Origin: Rhodotorula mucilaginosa
Lineage: Eukaryota > Basidiomycota > Microbotryomycetes > Sporidiobolales > Sporidiobolaceae
Reading direction: 5' to 3'
Length of the DNA stretch: 64,000 nucleotides
Assembly: GCA_034406715.1 (NCBI GenBank)
Contig: CP137864.1
Span: 1,798,001-1,862,000, forward strand
Under the pieces are notes generated by a model, which was given only the letters and a program-made list of their open reading frames with translations, had not been told where the DNA came from and did no database searches. The position numbers and the translations under genes are program-made. Shown piece after piece: positions 12,152 to 23,106 of this stretch; position 1 is the stretch's first letter; every line of letters begins with the position of its first letter.

Positions 12152-14813
12152 GCTCGGAGCCGGGACGGGGGATGCGGCGTCGCAGTGCAGCGGAGCGAGC
12201 GGGAGGGGAAGAGCTGCGAGCGCGGGGAGCGAACAGGCGGACGGGGAGCGCGTACGAGAGGTCAGCGTTCGGTGGTCTGCTTTTCGGCAGAGTTTTGGTC
12301 TGAGATCTCCGTCGGACACGCTCCGGAGCGCGTCGAACAGCAGCACAGGTCGCGCAGATCGTCATGCCCGGGCCTTTGAGGAGTTGCCGACCGTGGTGGG
12401 GGCACGACCACGCCGTCGCAACCGCGTCCTCCGAGTCCGCGCGAGTCGTAGAGCATTCCGTAGCTCTACTGGAATGCTCAGAGTTCGTGTCCACGCCGCA
12501 TCGGGCGACAGAGAGCGGATGCGCCGTGAGCCGAACTCCGGGTTTTTGAAGCGGAGCGAACACAGGTCGGCTGCGGCGATCCAGCGGCGCGTAGCGGCTG
12601 GGGCGTTCACGGGTGCGGGCTAGGAGCGCGCTACTTACGGAAGAGCATCTCCTCGTGTCCAGCCTTGGACTCTGTCGCCTGCGGTGCTGTTCGAGTCGGA
12701 CAAGTTCGGGTCCCGGCCGACGGCGCTCTCCAAATCCGCGGGGGCAACCCACAGCGGGGCCTCTCTCGTCCCACGTCCTTGTTTTCGAGTTTAGCTTACT
12801 GTACAGTGCAGGAGACCACGGCTGCTGAACCGATCTCTGCGCTCCGGCGAACCGCGTCCACCGCCGCCCGAGCCGTCGGCTACCTCTTTGACTCCTCCTC
12901 CTGACCGGTCTCCGTCGACCGTGAAGACGGCTGCCTCTGTATTGGGCGTCAACAGGCACAGCCCGACCAAATGGCCGAGAACGACCCGCGAAGCGCCGCG
13001 ACCGTGAGCTCGAGAACGGGGACGGGCAACTGCTGCCGGTCCGAACCGGGTGACCAGTTGCCGCGGACGCTCTTCTATATAGCGAGCAGTCGCTCTCACG
13101 CGCAACCGCCGACCCAAGACCTTGTCTCTTCGTGTCACGAACATGCTGGCCGGTGGCTACCCCTTCAACTCTTGAAGTGCAAACCTGCCTGCCGTCGCAG
13201 AGTCCAACGCTCCCTCGACTGGGCGCCTCTCGCCTTGCAGGAAACCGCAGCAGCAATTTGCTTCGACGCGCCGAACGAGTAAGCGTGTGCTTTGCTCGTG
13301 CACCGACTCACATCCGGGTCTTCGTTGCGGCGTGTCCGGCGCCCGTCGTTTCGCGATTCTTTCTGACTCCAAAACGTCGAGTGCTCGGAGCGACATTCTC
13401 GTTACTCTATAGCTCTAAGACGTCCATGCATTCCTGCTTTTCTACAGGCAGTCCATTTTGCTCGTCCAGAGCTGAAGGATCCATCCAAGCCCCGGGGTTT
13501 CCACAGCTTGTTCCGGCTGACGTTCGAGCCCTTTCGTCGCAACACTCCTGCAACTTTTCTAGCACCCGCTCTACTCTTTCCCTTCCCTCGGCGGAGAGCA
13601 CGACACTATCTCCATCGTGTCGACTCGCCGGCGTGAATGTCGCTAACGACCGGGCAGCAGTCTCAGGCCAAAGAGCGACGAACTGTAGTACCACTCTCCA
13701 TACATTGAAACATTTGCACGGACAAAGGACTCGGTTCTCGGACTGCGAGATGCACCTAGATCCCATATCCCGGTACTCGGCCAAGAGCTGCTCCGGCTCT
13801 GGGCCAAACGCGCACCGGATCGATGAGCATGCCTGGACAGTTGAGCCGCACGAGAATGAAGGTTTATGGTCGGCGTATCAGCACAGACCGCTTCAGCTGC
13901 AAGAGGAGCAGAGCGACGATCGACTTTGAACAACAGGCGCAGGGAGGGCTGGCTTTCGAAAGACTACCATGACCTGCAGGCTTTGGTCACCATCCTCGCA
14001 TCGCTCGCCAAGTATACGGTATTGAGCCAGATGTGTGGTCCCGGAGTGTTCGCCGTGCTAGTTTGTAGCTTCTTCTGTATACTCTTCTGTAGTTTTCAAT
14101 CGGGACCCAAGCTCGAGAAAGACAGAAACGTATCTTCCGGTCTTTCAGCCCAAGGAATGGTATTGCTAGGCGAGTGCCACGAATGCACCCGATCCTGCAG
14201 TTATGCTCCAGGGGCAGCGAAAGCTAGAGAGCAAGGAGAATCAAGCTCGAGCTACATAAGAAGAGGTCCCGCGGCCCGAGAGGATTCCGTCAACAGTCAA
14301 CAGTGACTCTGACAGATACCGAAACAAGCTTGGCGCAGCAACAAGTCCGACGTGCTTTTCCGAGCTCTGAGTACATGCGAAGGGGGCCAGATCTTCGCGT
14401 GAGAGAGGCTGAAGACGACTTTGAGAACAGAATAATCTTCTTCCGCTTTCAAGATTGCCCAAGGTGTCCACGCCTCGCTCCGGCGCCAGCTCACCTCACA
14501 TTCAAGTCTCCATTAACATAGACCTTTCACGGTCTCGGCGGGCCTTGAATGCCTATGCTTGGGACAAGAGAGGCTTTAGAAGCACCGACGATGACCTTCT
14601 CACTCGCCGGCGGACAAGCGTGGACCACAGCGAGGCAGCAAAGACAGTCGTTTGCGGGTCCTCCGGAATACTACTGTGTATTGAAGGCAATGGCTACATG
14701 GTGCATGTAGAGGATACATGGTGTCGACGGGATAAAGGCATGCAGGATGAGTGGGAATCGAAGAAAATGTGGGCGACACTGGGACCTTCTGATCATGCAA
14801 CACAAAGAAAATC
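12152..14813. other. 2.66-kb region with no secure gene
   Basis: This region lies upstream of the carrier gene and downstream of the esterase. The carrier's promoter and probably a spliced 5' leader lie here: on the minus strand a perfect GTAAGT donor sits at 12638-12633, just after an ATG-CTC-TTC. A TATA-like CTATATAG lies near 13075-13082. Several frames stay open because of GC content, but their protein is Arg/Ser-rich and low in quality. Between about 13.9 and 14.7 kb the base composition is less GC-rich. Two candidate frames there (+ strand 13866-14306 and around 14500-14871) look slightly more protein-like but have no recognisable family. No RNA gene or repeat was seen. Confidence 0.5.
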
Positions 14814-17039
14814 TCAGAACCGCTTGCGCCGTAAACGACGCCCCGTGGGTCCACCGACCCTCAGGATCTGACGACGCTCTGGCGCGCCGTCGTCGCGACG
14901 CGCCTCGGGCGGCAGAACGTCATCGAGCCACCGCTCGAGGTCCTGCAAGAGCTGGATGTGATAGATGTGTCGCAGCTCGTCGTAGAAGCGGAAGGTAGTC
15001 CGGACGTTGTTTAGGCGGTACCACGGGTTGGTGTAGAAGAGGGAGGTCTCGGGGAGGGCTTCGGATGGGTAAAAGAGCGTCGGAAGCGCGTCAGGGGAGA
15101 GAAGCGACATCGACTGCACGGCGTCGTTGAAGCTGCGACAATGACAGATCAGCGCCTGCAGAAGACCGAACGCGATTCCCTCTTCCGCGAGCCAGCGACC
15201 GCACCTGCAGAAATCATCGTCGACGCCATGACCCCAGAAGATGGGCAGTTCTGCCCGATCCAAGTCGGCAGAGAGCTGTCGAGGTAAAACAGAGTCAGCG
15301 TGCAAAAATTCGCTAGAAACGCGAGCGTAGCCTACCCTTGCCAGATCTGTGCGGATCGGTAGGAAGCCGCTCAGGACGATGACGCCTCCGACCTCTTCCG
15401 GGTGCGTGAACGCGGAGAGAAGGCTGACGACGCTACCCTGCGAGAAGCCCGACAAGAAGATGCGCTTCATCGCACGGCGGCGCTCGTCCGGCGTCCCGAA
15501 CGTCTCATCGTCTTCGTAATCGTCTGCATCCTTTCCGGCGTGCAGACCGCGCTCTTTACGGATCAGGCGAGTCCGCTCTTGCGAGATGACCGACTTGAGC
15601 CCGCGCGCAGCGAGGTACATGCCCTCGTCGTCGCGATCGGCGGGATCGTACGGGAAGGCCTTGATGTGGAACCACCCAGAGACGATCGCGCCGTCGTGCG
15701 CCTCTGATCGGATGGACGGGCTGCGAACGGCGGCGTGCATCAGTACACCGAGACAGACTTGACTCGAGCAGAAGGAAAAGTCTAGCGTACCTTTGAGGCA
15801 TCACGAACCGGATGCTGGGATGGAGGTGCGAGAAGATGTGCGGCATGAAGGCATGCCCGACATGCTGGTCCAAGCCCTGCGGAACCTCGCCGAGTCAGCT
15901 CAGCTCCTTATCAGTCTATGGCATCGCGGAGAACGTACATGCAGGAAGATGATGGTCGCTTCGTGATCGTGACCGTCGCGGGGAGGGATGACGACAGTCT
16001 TGAGCTCCTTGGCCGGCGCAGCCCACAGATTGACTCGCCGGAACCGTCTCATCTCGGTCAACTCGCTCTTGGTCAGGTTCAATCGGTCTTCGGGCAGAGT
16101 CGCGAGGTGCGGCGGAGGTCCGAAGGGCGTGTCGGACGGGACCGTCGTCGAGGGTCCGGCCAGCACGCCGTCGCGCACGGCTTTCGCGAGGTCGGAGTAC
16201 CTCTCGGGCGACCAGACGCCGAGAGCGAGGTCGTCACGATCGTGCACGCGAGAGTGCCCCGTCCGGCGTCCCCACGACGACTTCCATACGCGGCGGACCC
16301 AGTCGGTCCCGGTCGAGCGGAGCCGAGATCGCAAAGTTTCGAGCTCGTACTCGACCGAGCTGGGGAACCCGTCCGAAGACGTCGTCGGCAGGACCCAATT
16401 GACGACCTGAAGGAATAGGACGAACAGGAGAAAGGCGAGCAACCAATACTGGGCCGTCTTTTGCATCTTGCGCGAGATCCCGTACGGCGCCTTGACGAGG
16501 TCGACGGTCCAATCGCGCCCGCGCGGGACTCGTCGACGGCGGGAACCACCCGAAGGGTATGGCAAGGCTGGAGCCGCCGGGTGCATGGGCGTGAAGCTGA
16601 TGAGGGGACCGGAAAGTTTCCGCGGCGGCGAGGACGACGACGACGAATCGGTGCTGTCGGTGTGGTCGCTCTCGGTCGAGGCGTCGTACGCATTCAGGGT
16701 ACTCGAGGTCCCGTCCGTGTCTTGCCGAGAGATGGGCAGGCTCGAGTGCGCGAGGGAGCCGTCCGCCGTATGATACCCCGGCGGACTCAGCGACACGGCC
16801 GGTCCGGCCGAGAGGCACCGGCGCATCCAGCCAGCGATCCCCTGCGGCGACAAGCCGGCCGCGGTGCGCGACGAAGAAGTCGTCGGCGAGTCGTGTGAAG
16901 CGGCGCCGTAGCGACTCGGGGCGGATCGGCGTACGCCAGAGTCGGCGCGCTCTTCCGCTTGGTCGTGCTTGTCCGCATCGAGCGACAAGCCCCAGCGCGC
17001 TTTGATGCCCAACCCGACGACGCGACCGAGCGGGGACAT
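14814..17039 (-). CDS. Membrane-anchored phospholipase/carboxylesterase (acyl-protein thioesterase fold)
   Basis: This is an alpha/beta hydrolase of the phospholipase/carboxylesterase family, which includes acyl-protein thioesterases. The nucleophile motif is GFSQGS within RIFLSGFSQGSVVSLLSAF, the acid region is around FWGHGVDDDF, and the histidine is near ELRHIYHIQLLQDLERWL. Other family blocks are TIIFLH, GLDQHVGHAFMPHIF and GAIVSGWFHI. Compared with free cytosolic thioesterases it has an extra N terminus of about 300 residues: a long disordered Ser/Pro-rich region, then one membrane segment (YWLLAFLLFVLFLQVVNWVL). That makes a signal-anchored enzyme likely. ATG 17039 is the first in frame. 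Introns occur near 15945, 15790 and 15285; the exact exon around the acid residue is unsure. Substrate is unknown. Confidence 0.82.
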
Positions 17040-17774
17040 CTTTTGTTGGGAGGTTTTGGCGTAGCTCGGAGCGGGGACAAAGTGAGGCTGCTGAGGGAGG
17101 CGGATCCGGTCCCCAAAGTCACTTTGCGCAACGGGTCGTCAGCGAAGAGCAAACACCCAGGTGAAGGGGACGTTGTCACGAGCAGAGAGAGTAGGATGCT
17201 CGTGAGGCATTAGGCTCAGCGGGTTCAAAGTCCCAGTGCAAGCCACATCGACCAGGTTGAGAGTCCCGGCTGCCGACCTGGATCTGGGCCTTGAGATGCG
17301 GGTAGCACATGACGCAGCTTCGGGAAGCCCTCCGAGTGAGCAAGCTCGGCGAGGACAGTAAGGCCTTGCTATTGTCGAACAGCGCAGTGTACCTTCTGAG
17401 CAGAACTGTCGTGAGAGGCCGGAGAGCTGTCGGCAGAAAAATGGCGAGGCTCCGGAGAGGGGCGGCATCGCCCAGAGCGAAGCGAGCAGACGGACAGATG
17501 ACTGGCCCCATTCTGAAGCCTAGCGGTCCGTTGATCAGCGAAATCCAATAGTCAGACGCTGCCATAGCCGAGGCGAGCGTGACCGAGAGAGCAGCGCAGC
17601 GGACAGGTTTAGCTGCCACACAGCAGCGTCTCCTCGCGCTCTCGGTGCGTGCTGAGTTGGAGCTGGTCGATGCTCAGGAGCTTGGTGTCTGCTCTGCGCC
17701 CCAGACTGACCCTTTCATCCTGCCGTGTTGCCGTTCCTCCTCGCCGACAGTTGTCCACCTTCTTCCCTCGAAAC
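17040..17774. other. Divergent promoter region
   Basis: These 735 bases lie between the start codons of the esterase (-) and the SPE3-LYS9 chimera (+). A minus-strand frame (17176-17619) opens only at a GTG and has no recognisable family, so I treat it as chance. The last 60 bases before the chimera are pyrimidine-rich, as expected of a leader. I see no RNA gene. Confidence 0.5.
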
Positions 17775-20578
17775 ATGGCCGCTGAACTCACTCACCCGCT
17801 CGTGGTCGGTAAGTAGCAGGGCCCGGTTGAAAAGATTGTCTCAGGTACTGACTGCGTGCTGCTCACAGACGGCTGGTTCCGGTGAGCCTCGAGATGTGCT
17901 CGTCGAGCTTCTTCCCCCGTTCACTGACTGACCACTCCAACAACGTGCGCCTGGTCCCATAGTGAGATCTCGGAGCAATGGCCTGGTATGTACATCTCCT
18001 TGGACACGGTCTGAACGAAGACTAGATTGCCGATCCCGACTCTCGTCGTCCTCTTCTCCCCGTGCCCCCCTTTGCCGCGGCGGCTGACCTCACCCTCAAG
18101 GGGATGGCACTGCAGGTCAGGCCATGACGCTCCGCGTCAAGAAGATCGTCCACGTCGAGAAGTCCCTCTACCAGGACGTCCTCGTCTTCGAGTCGACCGA
18201 CCACGGAAACGTCCTCGTCCTCGACGGCGCCATCCAGGTGAGCCGACTTTGCCGCAGTGTCAAAGAGACCGCCGCTAACTGACACACACTTCCTGCACAG
18301 TGTGTCGAGCGCGACGAGTTCTCGTGAGTATCGCCCAGGGAGTGGTCTCAAAACCGAGGAGGGAACTGAGAGTTTCGTTCGACATCGTGCAGGTACCAGG
18401 AGATGATCGCCCACCTCCCGCTCGCCTCGCACCCGAACCCGGAGAAGGTTCTCGTCATTGGTGGAGGTGACGGCGGTGTCCTCCGCGAGGTCCTCAAGCA
18501 CCCGAGCGTCAAGTCGGCCACCCTCTGCGACATCGACGAGGCGGTCCCGCGTGTCTCGAAGAAGTACCTCCCGCACATGGCCGCCGGTTTCAACGACCCG
18601 CGTGTCACCCTCTTCATCGGCGACGGCTTCAAGTTCCTGAACGACAAGAAGAACGAGTTCGACGTCATCATCACCGACTCGTCCGACCCCGTCGGCCCGG
18701 CCAACTCGCTCTTCCAGAAGCCGTACTTCCAGCTCCTCAAGGAGTCGCTCCGTGAGGGCGGCACGATCTCGACCCAGGGCGAGTGCATCTGGCTCCACCT
18801 CCCCCTCATTAACGACCTCATGACCATGTCGCGCGGTCTCTTTGCCAAGGCCGAGTTTGGCTGGACCTCGATCCCGACCTACCCCTCCGGCACCATCGGT
18901 TTCGTCGTCGCCACCCTCGACGGCAAGCGTGACCTCCGCACCCCGCTCCGCGACATCAAGGACTGCCGCTACTGGTCCAAGGCCATCCACCGCCAGGCGT
19001 TCACCCTCCCGGCGTTCGCCCAGGCCGTCGTCGACAAGAGCCTGACCAAGGCCGCCCCGGAGAACGCCACCCCGAAGAAGGTGCTCCTCCTCGGTTCGGG
19101 CTTTGTCGCCCAGCCCGCCGCCGAGTACGTCCTCCGCCGCGCCGAGAACTCGCTCACGGTCGGTTGCCGCACTCTCGCGACCGCCGAGTCGTTCGCCAAC
19201 TCGCTCTCGCGCAAGGCCGACGCGCTCGCCGTCGACGCCGCCGACGAGGCTTCCCTCGACGCCGCCGTCAAGGAGCACGACCTCGTCATCTCGCTCATCC
19301 CGTACACTCAGCACGCCAACGTCATCAAGAGCGCGATCAAGTACAAGAAGAACGTCGTCACCACCTCGTACGTCTCGCCGGCCATGAAGGCCCTCGAGAA
19401 GGAGGCCGTCGAGGCCGGCATCACCGTCCTCAACGAGATTGGTCTTGACCCGGGTGTGAGTCCGCTTGTTTCGGTCTCGGCGGGGCCCGCCCACAAATCG
19501 CTGACAATATGCTGCCAGATCGACCACCTGTACGCTGTCAAGACCATTGACGAGGTCCACCGCGCCGGCGGCAAGGTCAAGGCCTTCATCTCGTACTGCG
19601 GCGGTCTCCCCGCTCCCGAATCGGCCGACAACCCCCTCGGCTACAAGTTCTCGTGGTCGTCGCGCGGTGTCCTCCTCGCCCTCCTCAACTCGGCCAAGCT
19701 GTACTCGAAGGGCGAGCTCGTCGAGGTCGACGGCAAGGACCTGATGAAGCACGCGCAGCCGTACTACATCAACCCGGCTTTCGCGTTCGTCGCCTACCCG
19801 AACCGCGACTCGACTCCGTTCCGCGAGTTCTACGAGATCCCCGAGGCCGAGACGGTCGTCCGCGGTACCCTCCGGTACCAGGGTTTCCCGGCCTTCATCA
19901 AGGCTCTCGTCGACATCGGGTTCCTGGACGAGTCGCCGGTCGACTTCCTCGCCAAGGGTGCGACTCCGCTCTCGTGGGCCGAGGTCACCCAGCGCGCGCT
20001 CGGTGCCCAGTCGGCCGACGAGGCTGCGCTCATCGCGGCCGTCAAGGCCAAGACCTCGTTCCCGTCCGAGGCGGAGGAGGAGCGCATCCTGTCCGGACTC
20101 CGGTGGATCGGCCTCTTCTCCCAGTCCGAGAAGGTCGTCCCGCGAGGCAACCTCCTCGACACCCTCTGCGCCACTCTCGAGGCCAAGATGCAGTACGAGA
20201 AGGGCGAGCGGGACATGGTCATGCTCCAGCACAAGTTTGAGATTGAGAACGCCGATGGATCCAAGGTACGCGCGCGGCACGATCGCGGAATCTTTTCTTC
20301 ACGCGCGAAAAGGAGGCTCCTGACTGATCCTTCCGGTCAAACCTCAACAGGAGACCCGGACCTCGACCCTGCTCGACTACGGCGCGCCGGTCGGCACCGA
20401 CGGCCCGTCTTCGATGGCCAAGCTCGTTGGCGTTCCGTGCGGTATCGCGACCCAGCTCGTCCTCGACGGCGTCGTTGCGGCCAAGGGCATCCTCGCCCCG
20501 TACTCGATGGACATCGTCAAGCCGATCATGGAGGCACTCGAGGCCGAGGGCATCACCATGGTCGAGAAGACTCTCTAG
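17775..20578 (+). CDS. SPE3-LYS9: Spermidine synthase-saccharopine dehydrogenase chimera
   Basis: One polypeptide of about 750 residues carries two enzymes. The N-terminal part (about 1-290) is spermidine synthase, which makes spermidine from putrescine and decarboxylated S-adenosylmethionine; its cofactor-binding motif [16 protein letters not shown] and catalytic [10 protein letters not shown] are intact. The C-terminal part (about 305-750) is the glutamate-forming saccharopine dehydrogenase of the alpha-aminoadipate lysine pathway, with nucleotide-binding [20 protein letters not shown] and the family blocks [15 protein letters not shown] and [14 protein letters not shown]. Exons are 17775-17808, 17869-17881, 17963-17985, 18116-18237, 18301-18323, 18393-19455, 19519-20265 and 20351-20578; they sum to 751 codons in frame. 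Exons 2, 3 and 5 are 13, 23 and 23 nt. The fusion is known in basidiomycetes. Codon bias is extreme (almost all third positions C or G), suggesting high expression. Confidence 0.97.
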
Positions 20579-21888
20579 ACATTTTCTTCTGTAGCACGTG
20601 AAAATCACAAAACGCGATCGAAGACGCGAATTCCACCGTAACTTACGGGTGAGCTTCCCATTGCATGCATCTGCGCCGCAACCACGCGGCAAGCGGATGA
20701 GAGGGGTTACATGTATATTACGCTTTGCCCGAAGACGCCATCTCTGTGTCTAGACTCGCTGGAAACCAAGCGAGCGAGCGGTGCCGGCAGCACCAAACCG
20801 GTGATTTTATGTAGCGGAGGTTCTCGCCCCTCGCCACTCCGCGCAAGTACATTTGTTCTTTGTCCTTTGCTGCAGAGCTACAGCACTCGGTGCCGGGATG
20901 AGAGAAACTCTCGTTCGCGCCGGATAAATCGTCAGGCGCGTACGGCTGAACACGCGCGCGGCGGTCATAGCTGGTGGCGTTTCCCCTGCATGTCGAGGCG
21001 CCCTGACCGAGGCGAGACATTAAGTCGGAGTGCATATGTACGATTATAATGAGCGCGTGTGTAAAGGCCGTTCCAACGTAACGACTTTTCGACTTCCGGC
21101 GCGTCTTTATGCATGTAGATCCCTCCCGTCGCAGCGGCATACATTCAATCCGCAGCCGAGGCCTCGCGCGACCAGTGTGACCTCGGACAAAGACCCGGAA
21201 TTCACTATAGACTCAAGACTTCTAGCGCAGGCTATAGACTGACCAAATACCAGACTTGAGGCAGTCGTACGCGGCGAGGACCTGCCGGAGTGATGCGATC
21301 ACTTTTTTCCGTGCACGCGTTCGTGTGTGATGGCACTTTGACTTTCCTCTCCGGCGACTTGACCGGTCGGCTACATACTTTCTCGGTCGAGAGATCGGGT
21401 CTCTCGAGGACAATCGCGGGATCTGCACGGCGAGGGCAGCTCCGCACAAAAAAAAGTACCCATTCGGTGTGCAAGGACCCTCGAATTCTGCGTCGAGAGA
21501 ATCTGCTCGCTCTCTCCTCCCCTCACCTTCTACATCGCCTATAAGCCTTGACGCGACTGGCCAGCTTGGCCGCGTCTGCAGCTCTTCTCGCTTTCTGTCT
21601 CTCGCTTCTCGGGACGTTCGGAGGGTCATCAGTCACGCATCAGTTTTCGGGGGCGCATCTTTGTTCGGGGCTCACATCCGCATCCATCGCCAATACTACT
21701 CGAGACGTTCATTCGCCGTCGAGTACATCATCATCGTCATCATCAGCATCGGGTCCTACATGTGAGTGGCGGCTCGCGCACCGTCGAGCTGTTGACTTCC
21801 GCTGATGACCGGATTCTCCTGCTCGCAGTTTACATTACTGCCATCCTTCATCCTTTGCATATCTCCTGTTTCTACTTCCTTCTGCATC
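20579..21888. other. 1.3-kb intergenic region
   Basis: This holds the 3' UTR of the chimera and the promoter and leader of the serine-rich gene. A likely 5'-leader intron runs 21762-21828: GTGAGT donor, GCTGATGAC branch-like site and CTCGCAG acceptor. A short TCATCA/TCGTCA run lies at about 21726-21748. No RNA gene or convincing ORF was seen. Confidence 0.55.
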
Positions 21889-23106
21889 ATGAGCTGCGGC
21901 ACCTTCGACATGCAACGTTCCGGCTCTGCCGACACGCGGCACGACGTCGTCCTCCGCGGCATCTTCATTCACCCCGACCACATCTCGGCTGGCTTCTGCG
22001 CGGACGAGGCGTCTTACTCGTCGTCGTCGGAGTCGGCCAGCACCATCTCGTACGAAGACGAGGGCAGCGCCTCCGAGCTCTCCGAGGCCGCGCTCGAGAG
22101 TCTCGCGCTGGAAGGCGACGCGCAGGACGCGACCCAGGACTACTTCGCCCCGCGCGCAGCTCGGAGCACCGCGCCAATGTCGTCGGGCGCCTCGCCGATG
22201 GCTTCCGACAGTACCATGTCGAGTGCCTGGTGCCCGTCGCCTACCTCGACCGCCGCTACCACGCCGACCAACCTGTCCGCTTCGCCCTCCAAGGCGATGC
22301 CCCTCACTCGCCGTCCGTCCCAGATGGCCAACTTTGGCCTCGTCAGCCCTGGCTTGCCTGCTACGTTCTCATTCGCGGCTTTTGGCGCAACCGATGCCGA
22401 CTCGGACGCGGGAACGCCACGCGCCGCTCTTCCTCGCGCCCCTTCCCCGTCGCGTTGCCACCCGTACACGCGCGTCAAGTCGAGCGGCACCGCGATGCAG
22501 CGATCTGTTTCGACCCCCGTTGAGACGCAACGCCAGGTCGAGGAGCGAGAACGGCGACTCAGCGCCGCCGAGGACGCGATGGACACGCGCGCGGTCAAGA
22601 TGGCGCGGAGCAAGTCTGGCGCGAGTACACCCTCGGGCGCACGGACACCCGCCGAGCCATGCTTTGCGATCGCGACCGCGAGCGCACCGATGACGCGACG
22701 GTCGTCCGGCGCGCTGGTCTCGCCGCTCAGCGAGGTGTTTGGTCCCGACTGGGGCAAGACGCTCCCTCCCGCGCCGCCACTCGACGCGTCAAAGCCGCTC
22801 ACGTTCCCGGACAACGTCGCTCGTCCGCCCCTGTCACCGCTTCGGAATGCTCGCTCTCGCTCGTTCGCCGGCCTCGAACAGGCGTACGAACCCATGTCGC
22901 TCGACGCGGCTCCGGAAGCCGCTTTCTCCGCCTCGATGGCCAGCGGTCCTCGAGCACTGCGACCCCGCTCTCGCCTCAGCGTCAGCTTCGGTCCGTTGAC
23001 TCCGATCCTGCCCGACTCGAACGTCGCTGTGCGAGCCGACGAGTCCGACGCCGACGTCTTGTCATCCCCGGTCCGCAACCGTCTCTACCGCGGCATGTCT
23101 TTCTAA
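21889..23106 (+). CDS. Serine-rich orphan protein, probably disordered
   Basis: This is an unbroken frame of about 405 codons with no recognised domain. It is rich in Ser, Ala, Pro and Thr, has many SP/TP dipeptides typical of proline-directed phosphorylation sites (for example GASTPSGARTPAE and RPPLSPLRNARSRSF), and lacks membrane segments. Small patterned islands stand out: VVLRGIFIHPDH near the N terminus, a predicted short helix QRQVEERERRLSAAEDAM, and FGPDWGKTLPPAPPLD. ATG 21889 is chosen because it follows the putative leader intron; the frame is open upstream to an ATG at 21805, which would lie inside that intron. The codon bias matches the neighbours, so the frame is probably real. 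Function is unknown; a signalling-regulated scaffold or regulator is only a guess. Confidence 0.65.
   Translation: MSCGTFDMQRSGSADTRHDVVLRGIFIHPDHISAGFCADEASYSSSSESASTISYEDEGSASELSEAALESLALEGDAQDATQDYFAPRAARSTAPMSSGASPMASDSTMSSAWCPSPTSTAATTPTNLSASPSKAMPLTRRPSQMANFGLVSPGLPATFSFAAFGATDADSDAGTPRAALPRAPSPSRCHPYTRVKSSGTAMQRSVSTPVETQRQVEERERRLSAAEDAMDTRAVKMARSKSGASTPSGARTPAEPCFAIATASAPMTRRSSGALVSPLSEVFGPDWGKTLPPAPPLDASKPLTFPDNVARPPLSPLRNARSRSFAGLEQAYEPMSLDAAPEAAFSASMASGPRALRPRSRLSVSFGPLTPILPDSNVAVRADESDADVLSSPVRNRLYRGMSF

Noticed and set aside
11673-13256. A 527-codon minus-strand frame overlapping the start of the carrier gene.
   Set aside because: The carrier exons and their splice sites explain 11673-12151 in another frame, and the remaining translation is Arg/Ser/Pro-rich without a domain.
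13407-13933. Two overlapping minus-strand frames with fairly protein-like composition.
   Set aside because: Both open at TTG and no splice combination gave an ATG start or a known domain, so I left them in the unassigned region.
13866-14306. A plus-strand ATG frame of 146 codons with one hydrophobic segment.
   Set aside because: The composition is uneven, there is no family, and no promoter or splice logic supports it. It is kept only as a candidate.
17215-17245. A GGGTTCAAAGTCCC stretch resembling a tRNA T-arm.
   Set aside because: No matching acceptor stem, D-arm or anticodon arm could be placed around it.
17176-17619. A minus-strand frame of 147 codons upstream of the chimera.
   Set aside because: It opens at GTG, not ATG, has no recognised family and lies in a divergent promoter.
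18022-20280. A 752-codon minus-strand frame opposite the SPE3-LYS9 chimera.
   Set aside because: It mirrors a highly biased coding strand. Codons ending in C/G on the sense strand remove TTA, CTA and TCA, so the antisense frame lacks stops. Its product is a charged, Leu/Asp/Val-rich shadow with no domain.
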